A program made the position numbers and the translations under genes. A stretch of 64,000 bases of DNA from Methylomonas albis (GTDB taxonomy: Bacteria; Pseudomonadota; Gammaproteobacteria; Methylococcales; Methylomonadaceae), in NCBI RefSeq assembly GCF_014850955.1, contig NZ_JACXSS010000001.1:4774001-4838000 (forward strand), written 5' to 3'. This document shows, piece after piece, positions 46,778 through 55,516 of this stretch (positions are counted from its first letter, which is position 1; each line of letters opens with the position of its first letter). The notes beneath the pieces are model-generated. The model was not told the DNA's origin. It was given only the letters and a program-made list of their open reading frames with translations, and did not search any database.

Positions 46778-47368
46778 ATGAAAAGCATTATGTTGTTACT
46801 AGCGTTACTGTCGGTAAGTTTAACCAGCACTGGCGCGGCAGCTCACGAGCTTATTTATACTGTCGATTTATCTGGGCCAAACGAAGCCCCCGCAAATAGT
46901 TCGCCTGGTACTGGCAAAGGTCTAGTCACTTTTGATCTGGACTTAGTCACCATGCGGGTTCAACTTTCTTTTAGCGGCTTGACAGGCAACACCACCGCGT
47001 CACATCTCCATTGCTGCACTTCCCTAGCCGGTATCGGGACGGCGGGCGTAGCCAGTGAAACTCCAAGCTTTAGTCTATTTCCTTTGGGCAAAGCATCCGG
47101 CAGCATGGACCAAACTTACGATCTTAGCCAACAATTCGGTTATAACAGTGCATTCATCTTTAATCATGGCCAAAATGTTAGCTCCGCATTGAATGCCTTG
47201 CTGGCCGGAGCGGCAGAGGGCAAAGCCTATCTCAACATTCATACTGAGGCATTTCTCGGCGGCGAGATTCGCGGATTCTTGCAACCAGTCCCCGTACCGG
47301 CTGCAATTTGGTTATTTGCTAGCGTCGTCGGTTTGTTCTCTTTAAGCCGCCGTCGCAACCAAGCTTAA
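46778..47368 (+). CDS. CHRD-domain protein with PEP-CTERM-like sorting tail
   Basis: A 196-residue secreted protein. A signal peptide (MKSIMLLLALLSVSLTSTGAAA) is followed by a CHRD domain: YTVDLSGPNEAPANSSPGTG near residue 27 and LSFSGLTGNTTASHLHCCTS near residue 68, with HTEAFLGGEIRGFL closing the domain. The C-terminus VPVPAAIWLFASVVGLFSLSRRR is a PEP-CTERM signal: Pro motif, helix, Arg cluster. Exosortase would anchor or process it, usually linked to exopolysaccharide production. No exosortase is in the window. The start at 46778 has a clear AGGGAG site. Confidence 0.85.
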   Translation: MKSIMLLLALLSVSLTSTGAAAHELIYTVDLSGPNEAPANSSPGTGKGLVTFDLDLVTMRVQLSFSGLTGNTTASHLHCCTSLAGIGTAGVASETPSFSLFPLGKASGSMDQTYDLSQQFGYNSAFIFNHGQNVSSALNALLAGAAEGKAYLNIHTEAFLGGEIRGFLQPVPVPAAIWLFASVVGLFSLSRRRNQA

Positions 47369-47587
47369 AATACCGAGTAGGCGCTGCGGCACTTTTTTGG
47401 CAAAAAATAATCAGCGATCACGTAACCATTTCCAAAACACAAATTGGCCGGAAAAGCTTACGCGCCCTCCGGCCTGCTTGGGCTTCAGGGCGCAACCATC
47501 TTTAAAACCGATAAACCCGAGCCATTACCTTCGGCAGGGTTCAAGGATTCCACACAACGGTAAAAACTTGGCAGCACTTGTATCGAC
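47369..47587. other. Intergenic between convergent genes, nothing recognised
   Basis: Between the CHRD stop and the convergent HXXEE gene stop. No hairpin with a T-tract and no gene were seen. Confidence 0.35.
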
Positions 47588-48142
47588 TTATAGCTGGCGC
47601 CGCACATGCAGCAAAATAGCCGCGTGGATAGCAATCGCTATAACAAGGCCTATCGCATGAAACGCCGGCGCTCCTCCCCCCGCGATTTGTACCTGCCGCA
47701 AGGCATACGCGCCAAAGGGTGTGAATAGCACTAACGCAGTACCAAGGCCGGGGTTGTAGCCGCGAAAAACGAAGGCATGCACAATATGGACAAAAGCATT
47801 CACCAGCACCAGATAGACCGCGATAAGTGCCCATCCGACATTGCCCCCCGCAGCCAGGTACAGCGACAAGCCGATTACACCCCAAACACCGGGAACATTA
47901 GTGATAAATACCGCAGTTGGCGAGAGAACGTCCTTACCTTTGCCGAGCGTGGCATTGAAGAACAGCCGGAAACGGTCATTGTCATGTTCTTCGTATTGGT
48001 GAAGCATATAAACCGGCAAAAGGAGAAACGTCGCCGTCAATGCTTCTGACCATGACGCCGTCAGCAAGGGCGTAAGCAACAGCAATAACAGCCCGGCCAG
48101 GACGCCGCCATAAACCCAGTTCGCAATAAGTCGGTTAAGCAT
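47588..48142 (-). CDS. HXXEE-domain membrane protein
   Basis: A 184-residue membrane protein with about five helices. LLPVYMLHQYEEHDNDRFRLFFN near residue 40 is the HxxEE motif that names the family. HIVHAFVFRGYNPGLGTALVLF near residue 120 contains conserved His and Asn residues. The paired His/Glu residues in membrane helices suggest a metal site or membrane-embedded hydrolase, but no function is established. It stands alone between the CHRD gene and the two-component genes. Confidence 0.78.
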   Translation of the reverse strand: MLNRLIANWVYGGVLAGLLLLLLTPLLTASWSEALTATFLLLPVYMLHQYEEHDNDRFRLFFNATLGKGKDVLSPTAVFITNVPGVWGVIGLSLYLAAGGNVGWALIAVYLVLVNAFVHIVHAFVFRGYNPGLGTALVLFTPFGAYALRQVQIAGGGAPAFHAIGLVIAIAIHAAILLHVRRQL

Positions 48143-48261
48143 GATTAAGATTTAAAGAGTGGAGAGGGATAGAAGTAATGCAGAAAGTATAGTCACACTT
48201 TGCTTGCAAATGACGGCTGGAGCCAATCCGTCCTTGGCAATACCACCATGCTAGAGTCGAA

Positions 48262-49668
48262 CTACCGCCGCTGATCGATCAAATCCAGCCTCAAGATTGC
48301 TTTCAATCCACCCAAACTCGACTTGGCAAAATCGATCTCGGCAGCATGCAAAGCCACAATGCGCTGCACGATGGACAAACCCAAGCCGCTACCCTCGACG
48401 CTACTGGCGGTCTCCACGCAACGGTAAAAGCGCTGGGTGATGCGCTGGTAGTCGTCATCGGCAACGCCGGGACCGCTGTCGTCCACGCTTAAATAAAGCC
48501 GATTTTTTTCGCGGCGACAAACCACTTTGATACAGCCTTGAGTAGGTGAATATTTGATTGCGTTATCGATTAAATTGCGCAGTAACACCTGAAATAACTG
48601 GGGGTTGGCGTCTATCAGCAGACCCGACTCACCTAGTAATTCAATATCGATGCGTTTGGCGCGGGCGGCGTGATCCAAATCGGAAATCACTTCGATCAAG
48701 GCTTGATTCACATCGACAGACTGCTTGGCAATCCCGGCTTGTTGGTGCTGCACCCGTGACAAAGTCAGCAATTGCTGCACCGTATGTGTCATTCGAGACA
48801 CTGCTTGTTGGGCTTTTTGCAGAGCCTGATCGCGCATCTGCGCATCGGTGGTTTTTTGCGCCACTTGAATTTGCGTCAACAGACCGGCTAGCGGGGTACG
48901 CAGCTCATGAGAGGCGTCTGAGGTAAAGTTGCGTTCGTTAGCAAAGGCCTGTTCCAGCATCGCAAATAAGCTGTTGATTTGCGTGACCACCGGCAGCACT
49001 TCGTCCGGCAAATTTTCAACATCAAGTGGTTGCAGATAGCCGGCGGCACGGCTGGCCAATTGTTCCTTGACCTGATTGACCGGCGACAGCGTACGACTAA
49101 CGATCCACCAGATCATCACGCCCAAAATCGGCAACGCTATCAAAAAACCGATCACTTGTTGGCCGGCGATACCTTCCACCAATTGCCGGCGTATGTCGTC
49201 GCGCTGACCAACGTGAATCACATAATTGCCGTTTTCGGTGCTCAAACTGAACACATGCCAAAGCTGACCGTCCAGCATCGTTTCACTATAGCCATTGCGG
49301 GTCAGCGACAACGCATATTCCGGGGCGCTTTCCGAGCGCAACACCAAACCTTCTTTCACCGAGCGCAGTTGAAAGGCAATCTTGCGTTCGTACTTATGCC
49401 CAAGGATGGGTGTGTCGAACAGTTCAGGGGTTTTGTCACGCTCCCACAACTTGGTCAGCGCCCGTTGCCGCACCATGTTTTCCACAAAAGCATGCACCAC
49501 GCGCGCCGACTGCGCTAATTCGGCATTAAACAGTTCGGCGATTTCGTCGCGGGTTTGTTTGTAACTGATATAGGCAGTCACACCCCACACCAACAACAGC
49601 GAAGACAATAGCGAGAACAGCAGCTGCTTTTTCAGCGAACGCGGCGCCAGTCGAAAGCGTTTACTCAT
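48262..49668 (-). CDS. Sensor histidine kinase (QseC-like)
   Basis: A 468-residue inner-membrane kinase. Two helices (residues 14-30 and about 170-190) flank a ~130-residue periplasmic sensor. Then come HAMP, the phospho-acceptor FTSDASHELRTPLAGLLTQ with His near residue 252, the N-box NLIDNAIKYSP near residue 358, DDSGPGV (G1) and GSGLGLSIVQ (G2) near residue 435. Its GTG-free ATG start overlaps the response regulator stop by one base, so they are translated together. The signal is unknown; QseC relatives sense metals, catecholamines or pH. Confidence 0.9.
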   Translation of the reverse strand: MSKRFRLAPRSLKKQLLFSLLSSLLLVWGVTAYISYKQTRDEIAELFNAELAQSARVVHAFVENMVRQRALTKLWERDKTPELFDTPILGHKYERKIAFQLRSVKEGLVLRSESAPEYALSLTRNGYSETMLDGQLWHVFSLSTENGNYVIHVGQRDDIRRQLVEGIAGQQVIGFLIALPILGVMIWWIVSRTLSPVNQVKEQLASRAAGYLQPLDVENLPDEVLPVVTQINSLFAMLEQAFANERNFTSDASHELRTPLAGLLTQIQVAQKTTDAQMRDQALQKAQQAVSRMTHTVQQLLTLSRVQHQQAGIAKQSVDVNQALIEVISDLDHAARAKRIDIELLGESGLLIDANPQLFQVLLRNLIDNAIKYSPTQGCIKVVCRREKNRLYLSVDDSGPGVADDDYQRITQRFYRCVETASSVEGSGLGLSIVQRIVALHAAEIDFAKSSLGGLKAILRLDLIDQRR

Positions 49669-50327
49669 TAATTTTCGTCGATGATGTAACCGACCCCGCG
49701 GATGGTGCGAATCAGATTGGTATCCAATTTTTTACGCAGATGATGGATATGTACTTCCACCGCATTGCTTTCCACTTCCGAGCCCCAGGCATATAAAGAC
49801 TCTTCCAAACGGGCACGAGAGATGACCTGGCCGATATGGCCAATTAGATAACTAAGCACTTCAAATTCTTTTTGCGCCAGATCAACCGGTTTGCCGTTGA
49901 AATAAACCTGGTGCGCGGCCGGATCGATTGTTACGCCTTTGTGTTCCAGCAAGGGTAAGCTATGGCCATCATGACGGCGGGCCAATGCGCGCAAACGTGC
50001 GCAAATTTCCGCCAGATCGAAAGGTTTGGTGACAAAGTCGTCGGCGCCGTTGTCCAACCCCGCCACCCGTTCGGCGACGCCTTCGCGAGCGGTCAAGACC
50101 AGAACCGGGGTACTGTCCTTACGGCGGCGCAGGTTTTTCAACACGCTCATCCCGTCCATGCGCGGCAAGTTCAGGTCCAACACTACGAGATCGTAATGGT
50201 TCAATTTCAGCGCTTCGTCGGCCTGCGCACCGTCGATTAACCAATCCACCGCATAACCTTCCAGCGTCAAGCCGGCTTTCAAACCATCACCGAGGATGGC
50301 GTCATCTTCTACCAATAATAAGCGCAT
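49668..50327 (-). CDS. OmpR-family response regulator (QseB/PmrA-like)
   Basis: A 219-residue regulator. The receiver domain has acidic pocket VEDD (residues 6-9), phospho-acceptor Asp51 in VVLDLNLPRMDGM, and the switch Lys in FVTKPFDL near residue 102. The winged-helix OmpR DNA-binding domain is residues ~125-219, ending LRKKLDTNLIRTIRGVGYII. It controls unknown targets together with the downstream kinase. The gene pair is transcribed from a promoter within 50328-50463. Confidence 0.93.
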   Translation of the reverse strand: MRLLLVEDDAILGDGLKAGLTLEGYAVDWLIDGAQADEALKLNHYDLVVLDLNLPRMDGMSVLKNLRRRKDSTPVLVLTAREGVAERVAGLDNGADDFVTKPFDLAEICARLRALARRHDGHSLPLLEHKGVTIDPAAHQVYFNGKPVDLAQKEFEVLSYLIGHIGQVISRARLEESLYAWGSEVESNAVEVHIHHLRKKLDTNLIRTIRGVGYIIDEN

Positions 50328-50463
50328 GATGTTGTGTACCTATGGGCTGAGTGATTAACTTAGCCTGGATTGTAGCAATGATTTCTTAGCGATCTGTGAG
50401 CAAGTCAGCAACTTAAAAATTCGCCGGGACGGCGACCAAACCCAGCGAATTACAAAAGCCGCA

Positions 50464-51693
50464 TTAAGCTGAAAGGCTTTGCTCCAGATTGACTCGCAGC
50501 GCCTCCAGAAAATCTTCGGTCGTCAAATAATGCGAGTCGTTTAAATCGTCGCCGTAGATGCACAAGGCCAAATCCTTAGTCATTTGTCCCGCTTCGACAG
50601 TATCGACACAGACTTTTTCCAGGGTTTCGCAAAAGTTAATCAGCTCAGGATTACCGTCCAATTTGCCGCGAAATGCCAAGCCGCGCGTCCAGGCAAAGAT
50701 AGACGCAATCGGATTGGTGGAGGTTTTTTTGCCCTGTTGATGCATGCGGTAATGGCGGGTGACGGTGCCATGCGCCGCTTCAGCTTCCATAGTTTTTCCG
50801 TCCGGCGTGACCAAGGTGGAAGTCATCAAGCCCAACGATCCAAAACCCTGCGCCACGGTATCCGATTGCACGTCGCCGTCGTAGTTCTTGCAGGCCCAGA
50901 CAAAGGCGCCGTTCCATTTCAACGCCGATGCCACCATGTCGTCGATTAGTTTGTGTTCGTAGACGATGCCTGTGGTTTGGTATAAGTCTTTGTATTCGGC
51001 TTGGTAGATGTCTTCGAAGATGTCCTTGAAACGGCCATCGTATTTTTTTAGGATGGTATTTTTGGTGGACAGATACAGCGGCCAGCCACGATCCAGCGCC
51101 ACGTTGAAACAGCTACGGGCAAAACCTGCGATGGATTCATCGGTGTTGTACATTGCCAGAGCCACGCCGTCACCTTCGAAATGATAGACCTCAAAACTTT
51201 GCTCCGGACCGCCATCGTCCGGGGTAAAGCTGATCTTTAATTTGCCTTTGCCCTTGGTCACGAAATCGGTAGCTCGGTATTGGTCGCCGAACGCATGCCG
51301 GCCAATGCAAATCGGCTGGGTCCAATTCGGCACCAGGCGCGGCACGTTATTGCATATGATCGGTTCGCGGAAGACCGTGCCATCCAGAATATTCCGAATC
51401 GTGCCGTTCGGCGATTTGTACATTTTTTTCAGTTTGAATTCTTCGACCCTCGCTTCATCGGGGGTGATGGTGGCGCATTTTATCCCCACGCCATGCTTTT
51501 TAATGGCATTGGCCGCATCGATGGTAATTTGGTCGTCGGTAGCATCTCGCTGTTCGATTCCCAGGTCGTAATAGTCGATTTGCAGATCCAGGTAAGGCAG
51601 AATCAGTTTGTCTTTGATGAAATGCCAGATGATGCGAGTCATTTCATCGCCGTCGATCTCCACCACCGGATTTTTGACGGATATTTTATTCAT
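50464..51693 (-). CDS. icd: NADP-dependent isocitrate dehydrogenase (homodimeric, eukaryote-like type)
   Basis: A 409-residue TCA-cycle enzyme oxidising isocitrate to 2-oxoglutarate with [26 protein letters not shown] at the start and [24 protein letters not shown] (substrate-binding Ser and Arg residues) near residue 90 are typical. [11 protein letters not shown], then [17 protein letters not shown] and [21 protein letters not shown] hold the metal-binding Asp residues. [11 protein letters not shown] binds NADP. The length and block sequence match the ~410-residue subfamily shared with eukaryotes, not the E. coli-type enzyme. Single gene, divergent from the GMC operon. Confidence 0.95.
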   Translation of the reverse strand: MNKISVKNPVVEIDGDEMTRIIWHFIKDKLILPYLDLQIDYYDLGIEQRDATDDQITIDAANAIKKHGVGIKCATITPDEARVEEFKLKKMYKSPNGTIRNILDGTVFREPIICNNVPRLVPNWTQPICIGRHAFGDQYRATDFVTKGKGKLKISFTPDDGGPEQSFEVYHFEGDGVALAMYNTDESIAGFARSCFNVALDRGWPLYLSTKNTILKKYDGRFKDIFEDIYQAEYKDLYQTTGIVYEHKLIDDMVASALKWNGAFVWACKNYDGDVQSDTVAQGFGSLGLMTSTLVTPDGKTMEAEAAHGTVTRHYRMHQQGKKTSTNPIASIFAWTRGLAFRGKLDGNPELINFCETLEKVCVDTVEAGQMTKDLALCIYGDDLNDSHYLTTEDFLEALRVNLEQSLSA

Positions 51694-51985
51694 AACGGCT
51701 CCTCACCTATGGCTAAAAATGGCCTCAAGTATAGCCTTCCTATCGCGAAAACAAGGAATGTTTAACGCCATCCCCGACGCTGCGAGTGACCTTTTTCACA
51801 TTAATCGAATCACGACACGAACTAGGCTATACTGCCGAAACAGCGTCGGCGCATGACGTTGCAAGGCATTGTTCTGTACAGGTTTTTAGCGATACGCTTA
51901 GCTTGGCAACACCGATTTTCTTTAACTTTTTGCTAGCAGGACAATGATCCAAAAATAATAAAAAATCTTTCTTGAGGAGGTGTAA
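51694..51985. promoter_or_regulatory. Divergent control region icd / GMC operon, strong RBS at 51974
   Basis: About 290 bases between icd and the GMC oxidoreductase gene. GAGGAGGT at 51974-51981 is a near-perfect ribosome site 4 bases before the ATG at 51986, so the GMC gene should be well translated if its frame is intact. Promoters for both directions lie here but I cannot fix them. Confidence 0.55.
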
Positions 51986-53742
51986 ATGGCTAATTCGATC
52001 TTTGATTACGAAGCGATAGTCATCGGTAGCGGCTTCGGCGGTTCCATCAGTTTTTGCAGGCTCGCACAAAAATGGGGTGCCAAGGTGCTGTTACTGGAAC
52101 GCGGCAGGCATTATCCGATGGGTTCTTTCGCCCGCTCACCCAAACAAATTGCCGACAGTTTTTGGAGCATGGAAGGCGATGAGGTAGACCGGCCACGCCA
52201 CATTCAAAACAAGAATCTGCGCGGCCTGTTCGACATTCGCAATTATAAGAAGATGGATGCAGTCATCTCCGCCGGTCTGGGCGGTGGATCGCTGATTTAT
52301 GCCAACGTCTTCCTCGCCCCCCCGAGCAGGTATTCGAGCAGGGCTGGCCGACCGGCTTGGATAAAACCACCCTTGCTCCGTATTATCAAGTCGCCAAGCA
52401 AGTTTTGGGAGCCCGCCCGGTTCCATCCTGGCAAACCGACAGCCGCCGAAAAATCGTCCGCACCGAACTGTTTCAAGAGTTTGCTGCCCACGAAAACCGC
52501 ACCAGCAAGCTGGCCGACATCTGCGTATTTTTTGGCAACGATTACAACTACAACGGTTCCGACGCACCCATCGCCATCGGTTTGCAGGAGAAAAACCGCT
52601 ATGGCGCCACGCAAACTTCATGTACCTATTGTGCCGAATGCGATATCGGCTGCAATACCCACTCTAAAAACACCCTGGACCTAAACTACATTCACGCCGG
52701 CCAACACCAGCATGGTGGCCAAGTGTTTACCGACTGCCAAGCCGAAAAAATTGTGCCCCTCAATCAGCATGGCGATGACGACGCCTCCGCTGGCGGCGAA
52801 TTCGGCTATCGGGTGGAATTTCAGAATTTTGCCTCGGGACAGTCGCAAAGCCTGAAAACCCGCCGCGTCGTAGTTTCGGCAGGTACGTTCGGCAGCAACG
52901 AGCTATTGCTGCGCTGTCGTGATGTGTATCACAGCCTACCCAAACTCAGCGAGCAATTGGGGCGCTGGTTCTCCGGCAATGGCGACTTTCTGTCATTTGC
53001 AGTGGAAGGCAAAAAAGACGCCGACCCCAACTACGGGCCGGTCATTACCCAATACACCGATTACAATTTGTTCGACCGCTTCAATAGAGAGCAGGCTTTC
53101 GTACTGGAAGACGCCTCTTATCCGGCTTGGCTGGCTTGGTATATAGAAGGCGCGTTTCCGACCAGCACCCTACGCAAGCTGGTGCGGGCCGTGAAAGCCC
53201 TGGCCGCATGGCTGAAAAAATATCTGCACAACGGCATCTGGAACGGTGTGCTGGGATTTTCCTTGCATGAGATTTTAAAGGATGATTTGTCCTCAAAATC
53301 CGTAGTCATGCTCTGCATGGGCCTGGATAACGGCGACGGCACACTGACACTCAACAAGGCTGACCGAATCGACCTAGACTGGCCGCAAGAAACCAGCATG
53401 AGTTTGTATCAGGCGATTCTCTCGGCCGGCGAGCGCTTCAAAAAATTTGTCAAATCCAATTGGTTTTTCCCGCTACCGACTTGGGACTTGCCGATTCGCC
53501 ACAACGTGACCGTACATCCTTTGGGCGGCTGTATCTTGGCCGACTCGCCGGATAAAGGCGTGGTCAGCGGCCACCCCGAGCAACGCGGCCAGGCATTTGG
53601 CTATCAAGGCCTATATGTCGTCGATGGCTCAATTCTGCCCAGTGCAGTCGGCGCCAACCCCGTCGCAACCATTTCCGCGACTGCGGAATGGATTGCCGAA
53701 GGTATCACCGGTATCAAACCCGATGCCAGCTTGGGCGTGTAA
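51986..53742 (+). pseudogene. GMC-family oxidoreductase (cholesterol-oxidase-like), frameshift in a C-run
   Basis: From ATG 51986 the frame reads MANSIFDYEAIVIGSGFGGSI, with the FAD-binding GSGFGG at residues 14-19 and LLLERGRHYP near residue 35. At the seven-C run 52317-52323 one base must be added to continue VFLAPPEQVFEQGWPTGLDK into the frame ending at 53742. Later features: CTYCAECDIGCNTHSKN (Cys cluster seen in this GMC branch), NVTVHPLGGC near residue 510 with the catalytic His, and YVVDGSILPSAVGANPVATI. Corrected length is about 585 residues. This branch often carries cholesterol-oxidase annotation but the true substrate is likely a hydroxylated lipid or terpenoid. Sequencing error or real inactivation are both possible. 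Confidence 0.85.
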
Positions 53743-53765
53743 ACCTAATTCACAGGACTACTGAC

Positions 53766-55505
53766 ATGACAACTACCAACAAAGCCTCGTTCGAATTCAC
53801 CGAAGAAATGAAAGGCTATCTCAGCCTGGGCCAAACCGCTTTCGAAGACGGTTATAGGCAAGGCAAGGAAGATAACCATTACTTCATGTTTCATCTGACC
53901 ATCCAAAGCGACGATTTGGATACTTTTTTAGAATCCGACGCCCATCAATCGGCGGCCATCGGCTATGTGGAAGGCGATCTGATCGGCGGCCGGCGCACGG
54001 TGGATAAAGGCGTGTTCAATCTGTTCGTCGATAGCGCCGATGCCGATCGCAAACAAATGCTCTATCGCCTGTTTTTCACCGATGCCAACGGCCAGGCTTT
54101 GACCCTGAGCGGGCGCAAACAGATTCAAAACAACGTCGGTCCGGATCTGTGGGCCGACACCACCACCTTGTTCACCAACTTATTCAAGGGCCATGTGGAA
54201 GCTGACAAGGAAGCCAAAGCCAAGGTCTACGCCACCGGCTTGTTGTATATCGAAGTGATGGACTTTGCCAAGCAACTGACCACGATACGCGCCAGCGGCG
54301 AAACATTAACAGACCGCTTGCACGCGGTGGAACGCTTCGGCGGCTTCTTTTTGGGCGCGCTATGGGAAGTCTACAAACCGTCCATGACGCCAAAGATGGG
54401 CAGTTTCGAGCGGGAGATTCCATTGTATACGCTGGAAGGCGTGAAGGATGCCGAGGTGACGACTCATCACTTTACCACCGCCGACCGGCTGGGTTTGAGT
54501 CTGTTACGTTTCAAACGCGCAGCCAGTCAGGACGTGGTCGTTTTGGTCCCCGGCCTGACTGCCGCCAGCGACATGTTCATCATGCCCGAACATTACAATT
54601 TGACCAGTTATCTGCTGGACAATGGTTTTGGTGACGTCTGGACCCTGGACGGCCGGATTAGCAACCGCTATTCCTACAACCTGCAACGACACCGTTACAA
54701 CGTCGACGATCTGGCCCTGTACGACATGCCGGCGGCCATCTCGACCGTGCGCCAGGCGGTGGGGCCGGACGCGCGGATTCACGTGATCAGCCATTGCTTT
54801 GGTGCGCTGGCGTTTAGCATGAGCTTGTTCGGTAAGGCGGTAACCGGCATCAGCAGTTTTATCGCCAATGGCGTGGGTTTGACACCGCGCGTACCGCTAC
54901 CCGCGAAAATCAAGTTGTATCTGGGGCCGCTTGCTGCCGACTATATTCTGGGCGTCGATTATCTGAATCCACATTGGCGGCGTGATCCGGGATTTGGCGC
55001 CGGCAAATTACTGGCGATGGCGATTTCGGCATTCCACCACGAATGCGATTCGCCGGAATGCCACATGCTGAGCTTTATGTGGGGCTGGGGCTTTCCGGTG
55101 TTGTACAAACACGAAAATCTGCACGATGTGACCCATCGCCGTTGCGGCGACCTGTTCGGCGGTAGTTCGGTCAACTATTACCGTCACGTATTGAAAATGG
55201 TCAACGCTGGCAACACGGCCGTCAAATACCAAACCAACGAGCCACGTTACCGGACTCTGCCTGACAATTACTTTCAATATGCCAGCGAGATCGAAACGCC
55301 GTGCCTGTTCGTCGCCGGTCAGGACAATGCTTTGTTCCGCGATTCCAACATCGTCTGCCACCAACGTCTGGAGCAAATCGTCCCTGGTCGCCATGAATTG
55401 GCGGTGATTCCGGATTACGGCCACGCCGACGTGATCATGGGCAAGAATGCCGCTCAGGATATTTTTCCGCGTCTTGTGGAATTCTTGAATAAACATCGCA
55501 ATTGA
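53766..55505 (+). CDS. Two-domain protein: N-terminal unknown domain plus alpha/beta hydrolase with Cys nucleophile
   Basis: A 579-residue protein starting MTTTNKASFEFTEEMKGYLS at 53766. The first ~230 residues form a domain seen in GMC/hydrolase fusion proteins, with no assigned function. From about residue 250 an alpha/beta hydrolase follows: VVVLVPGLTAASDMFIMP (oxyanion region), RIHVISHCFGALAFSMSL, where the usual GxSxG is SHCFG with Cys344 in nucleophile position, FVAGQDNALF (Asp520) and PDYGHADVIMGK (His553). A Cys nucleophile recalls polyhydroxyalkanoate synthase and dienelactone hydrolase. It begins 24 bases after the GMC gene, and in some actinobacteria the two are one polypeptide. 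Confidence 0.84.
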   Translation: MTTTNKASFEFTEEMKGYLSLGQTAFEDGYRQGKEDNHYFMFHLTIQSDDLDTFLESDAHQSAAIGYVEGDLIGGRRTVDKGVFNLFVDSADADRKQMLYRLFFTDANGQALTLSGRKQIQNNVGPDLWADTTTLFTNLFKGHVEADKEAKAKVYATGLLYIEVMDFAKQLTTIRASGETLTDRLHAVERFGGFFLGALWEVYKPSMTPKMGSFEREIPLYTLEGVKDAEVTTHHFTTADRLGLSLLRFKRAASQDVVVLVPGLTAASDMFIMPEHYNLTSYLLDNGFGDVWTLDGRISNRYSYNLQRHRYNVDDLALYDMPAAISTVRQAVGPDARIHVISHCFGALAFSMSLFGKAVTGISSFIANGVGLTPRVPLPAKIKLYLGPLAADYILGVDYLNPHWRRDPGFGAGKLLAMAISAFHHECDSPECHMLSFMWGWGFPVLYKHENLHDVTHRRCGDLFGGSSVNYYRHVLKMVNAGNTAVKYQTNEPRYRTLPDNYFQYASEIETPCLFVAGQDNALFRDSNIVCHQRLEQIVPGRHELAVIPDYGHADVIMGKNAAQDIFPRLVEFLNKHRN

Positions 55506-55516
55506 GGAATGCAGCC

